The notes beneath the pieces are model-generated. The model saw nothing but the letters and a program-made list of their open reading frames with translations. It did not search any database and had not been told where the DNA came from. From Candidatus Altimarinota bacterium (GTDB taxonomy: Bacteria > Patescibacteriota > Gracilibacteria > RBG-16-42-10), in assembly GCA_017984655.1 (NCBI GenBank), contig JAGNZB010000030.1, positions 1 to 13,075 of the forward strand: 13,075 nucleotides of DNA, read 5' to 3'. This document shows positions 12,892 to 13,075 of the stretch, piece by piece; within the stretch, counting starts at the first letter, position 1; each line of letters begins with the position of its first letter. Position numbers and translations under genes: made by a program.

Positions 12892-13075
12892 ATGAACTTC
12901 AAGAAAGCTCTGATTGCTCTCGGTTTCCTGATGACACTGCAAGCGCCTTTACTCTTCGCCCAAACCACCGACATGATCGAAAGTGTGGAAACTGCCGAAG
13001 TGAACAAAAATGTCAGCTTCAATGTAGTCGGTCCAGCCACCACAGACACCGAGAACCAATTCATCTGGGACTTTG
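12892..13075 (+). CDS. Secreted protein with a PKD-like domain start, partial
   Basis: The first 61 codons of a gene cut by the right edge. It starts MNFKKALIALGFLM, with a clear Sec signal peptide and likely cleavage after LLFA (residue 23). The mature part opens with a short acidic stretch, then a beta-strand like VNKNVSFNVVGP, and the window stops inside FIWDFG. F-x-W-D-F-G is the core of PKD domains (F-x-WDFGDG), immunoglobulin-like modules of exported and surface proteins. It follows dus by 15 bp on the same strand; a T-rich stretch lies before the ATG with no Shine-Dalgarno. The family call rests on one partial motif; full length and function are unknown. Confidence 0.75.
   Translation, partial: MNFKKALIALGFLMTLQAPLLFAQTTDMIESVETAEVNKNVSFNVVGPATTDTENQFIWDF

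Noticed and set aside
1..13075. Search for tRNA, rRNA, transposase, phage, toxin-antitoxin or defence genes.
   Set aside because: None was recognised by eye; all long frames are explained by the listed genes or are shadows of them.

Overview
The window is 13 kb of bacterial chromosome of moderate G+C (by eye), with standard stop-codon use. Eleven complete genes, roughly 3,900 codons, contain no in-frame TGA, and murC ends in TGA, so UGA is not used as a sense codon (not genetic code 25). An SLH-domain surface protein with acidic and Ser/Thr/Pro linkers, an EF-P with an unusual tip loop, compact gene packing and no recognisable Shine-Dalgarno sequence before any start suggest a Patescibacteria/CPR-type genome. 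This placement is an inference from gene content and style, not a phylogeny.

Left part (1-1703, minus strand): a class II ketose-bisphosphate aldolase, then a NifU C-terminal-domain (Nfu-type) scaffold with a lysine-rich tail, then the first 24 codons of a NifS/IscS-type cysteine desulfurase that runs off the left edge. The last two are one base apart and form an Fe-S assembly pair. Middle-left (1977-4875, plus strand): efp, followed 28 bp later by a 767-residue secreted protein with three SLH domains, a 23-residue acidic run, seven STSTPS hexads and a parallel beta-helix. A strong intrinsic terminator at 4907-4944 closes this unit.

The intergenic regions of the first 5.2 kb hold three copies of one palindromic element. 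Each copy has two inverted arms of exactly five degenerate 7-bp units (AATTRGK-like) around a variable interior. Copies 1 and 3 share an oriented 48-bp hairpin core with one compensatory base-pair change.

Right part (5392-12876, plus strand): a tight run of housekeeping genes, rnhA-like, dnaX, dnaB, then a Fur/PerR-family regulator, murC, cyclopropane-fatty-acid synthase and a tRNA-dihydrouridine synthase. Spacings are 12 and 16 bp, then 72 bp before the regulator, then +2, -4 and -8 bp. The last feature is the start of a secreted, PKD-like protein cut by the right edge. Functionally this is lagging-strand/replisome genes followed by a putatively metal- or peroxide-regulated envelope group (peptidoglycan precursor ligase plus membrane lipid modification). 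A candidate Fur box lies directly before the regulator.

No tRNA, rRNA, CRISPR array, transposase or phage gene was seen. The most distinctive signals are the five-heptamer palindromic repeat family, the EF-P tip loop lacking the modified Lys/Arg position, and the uniform absence of Shine-Dalgarno sequences.
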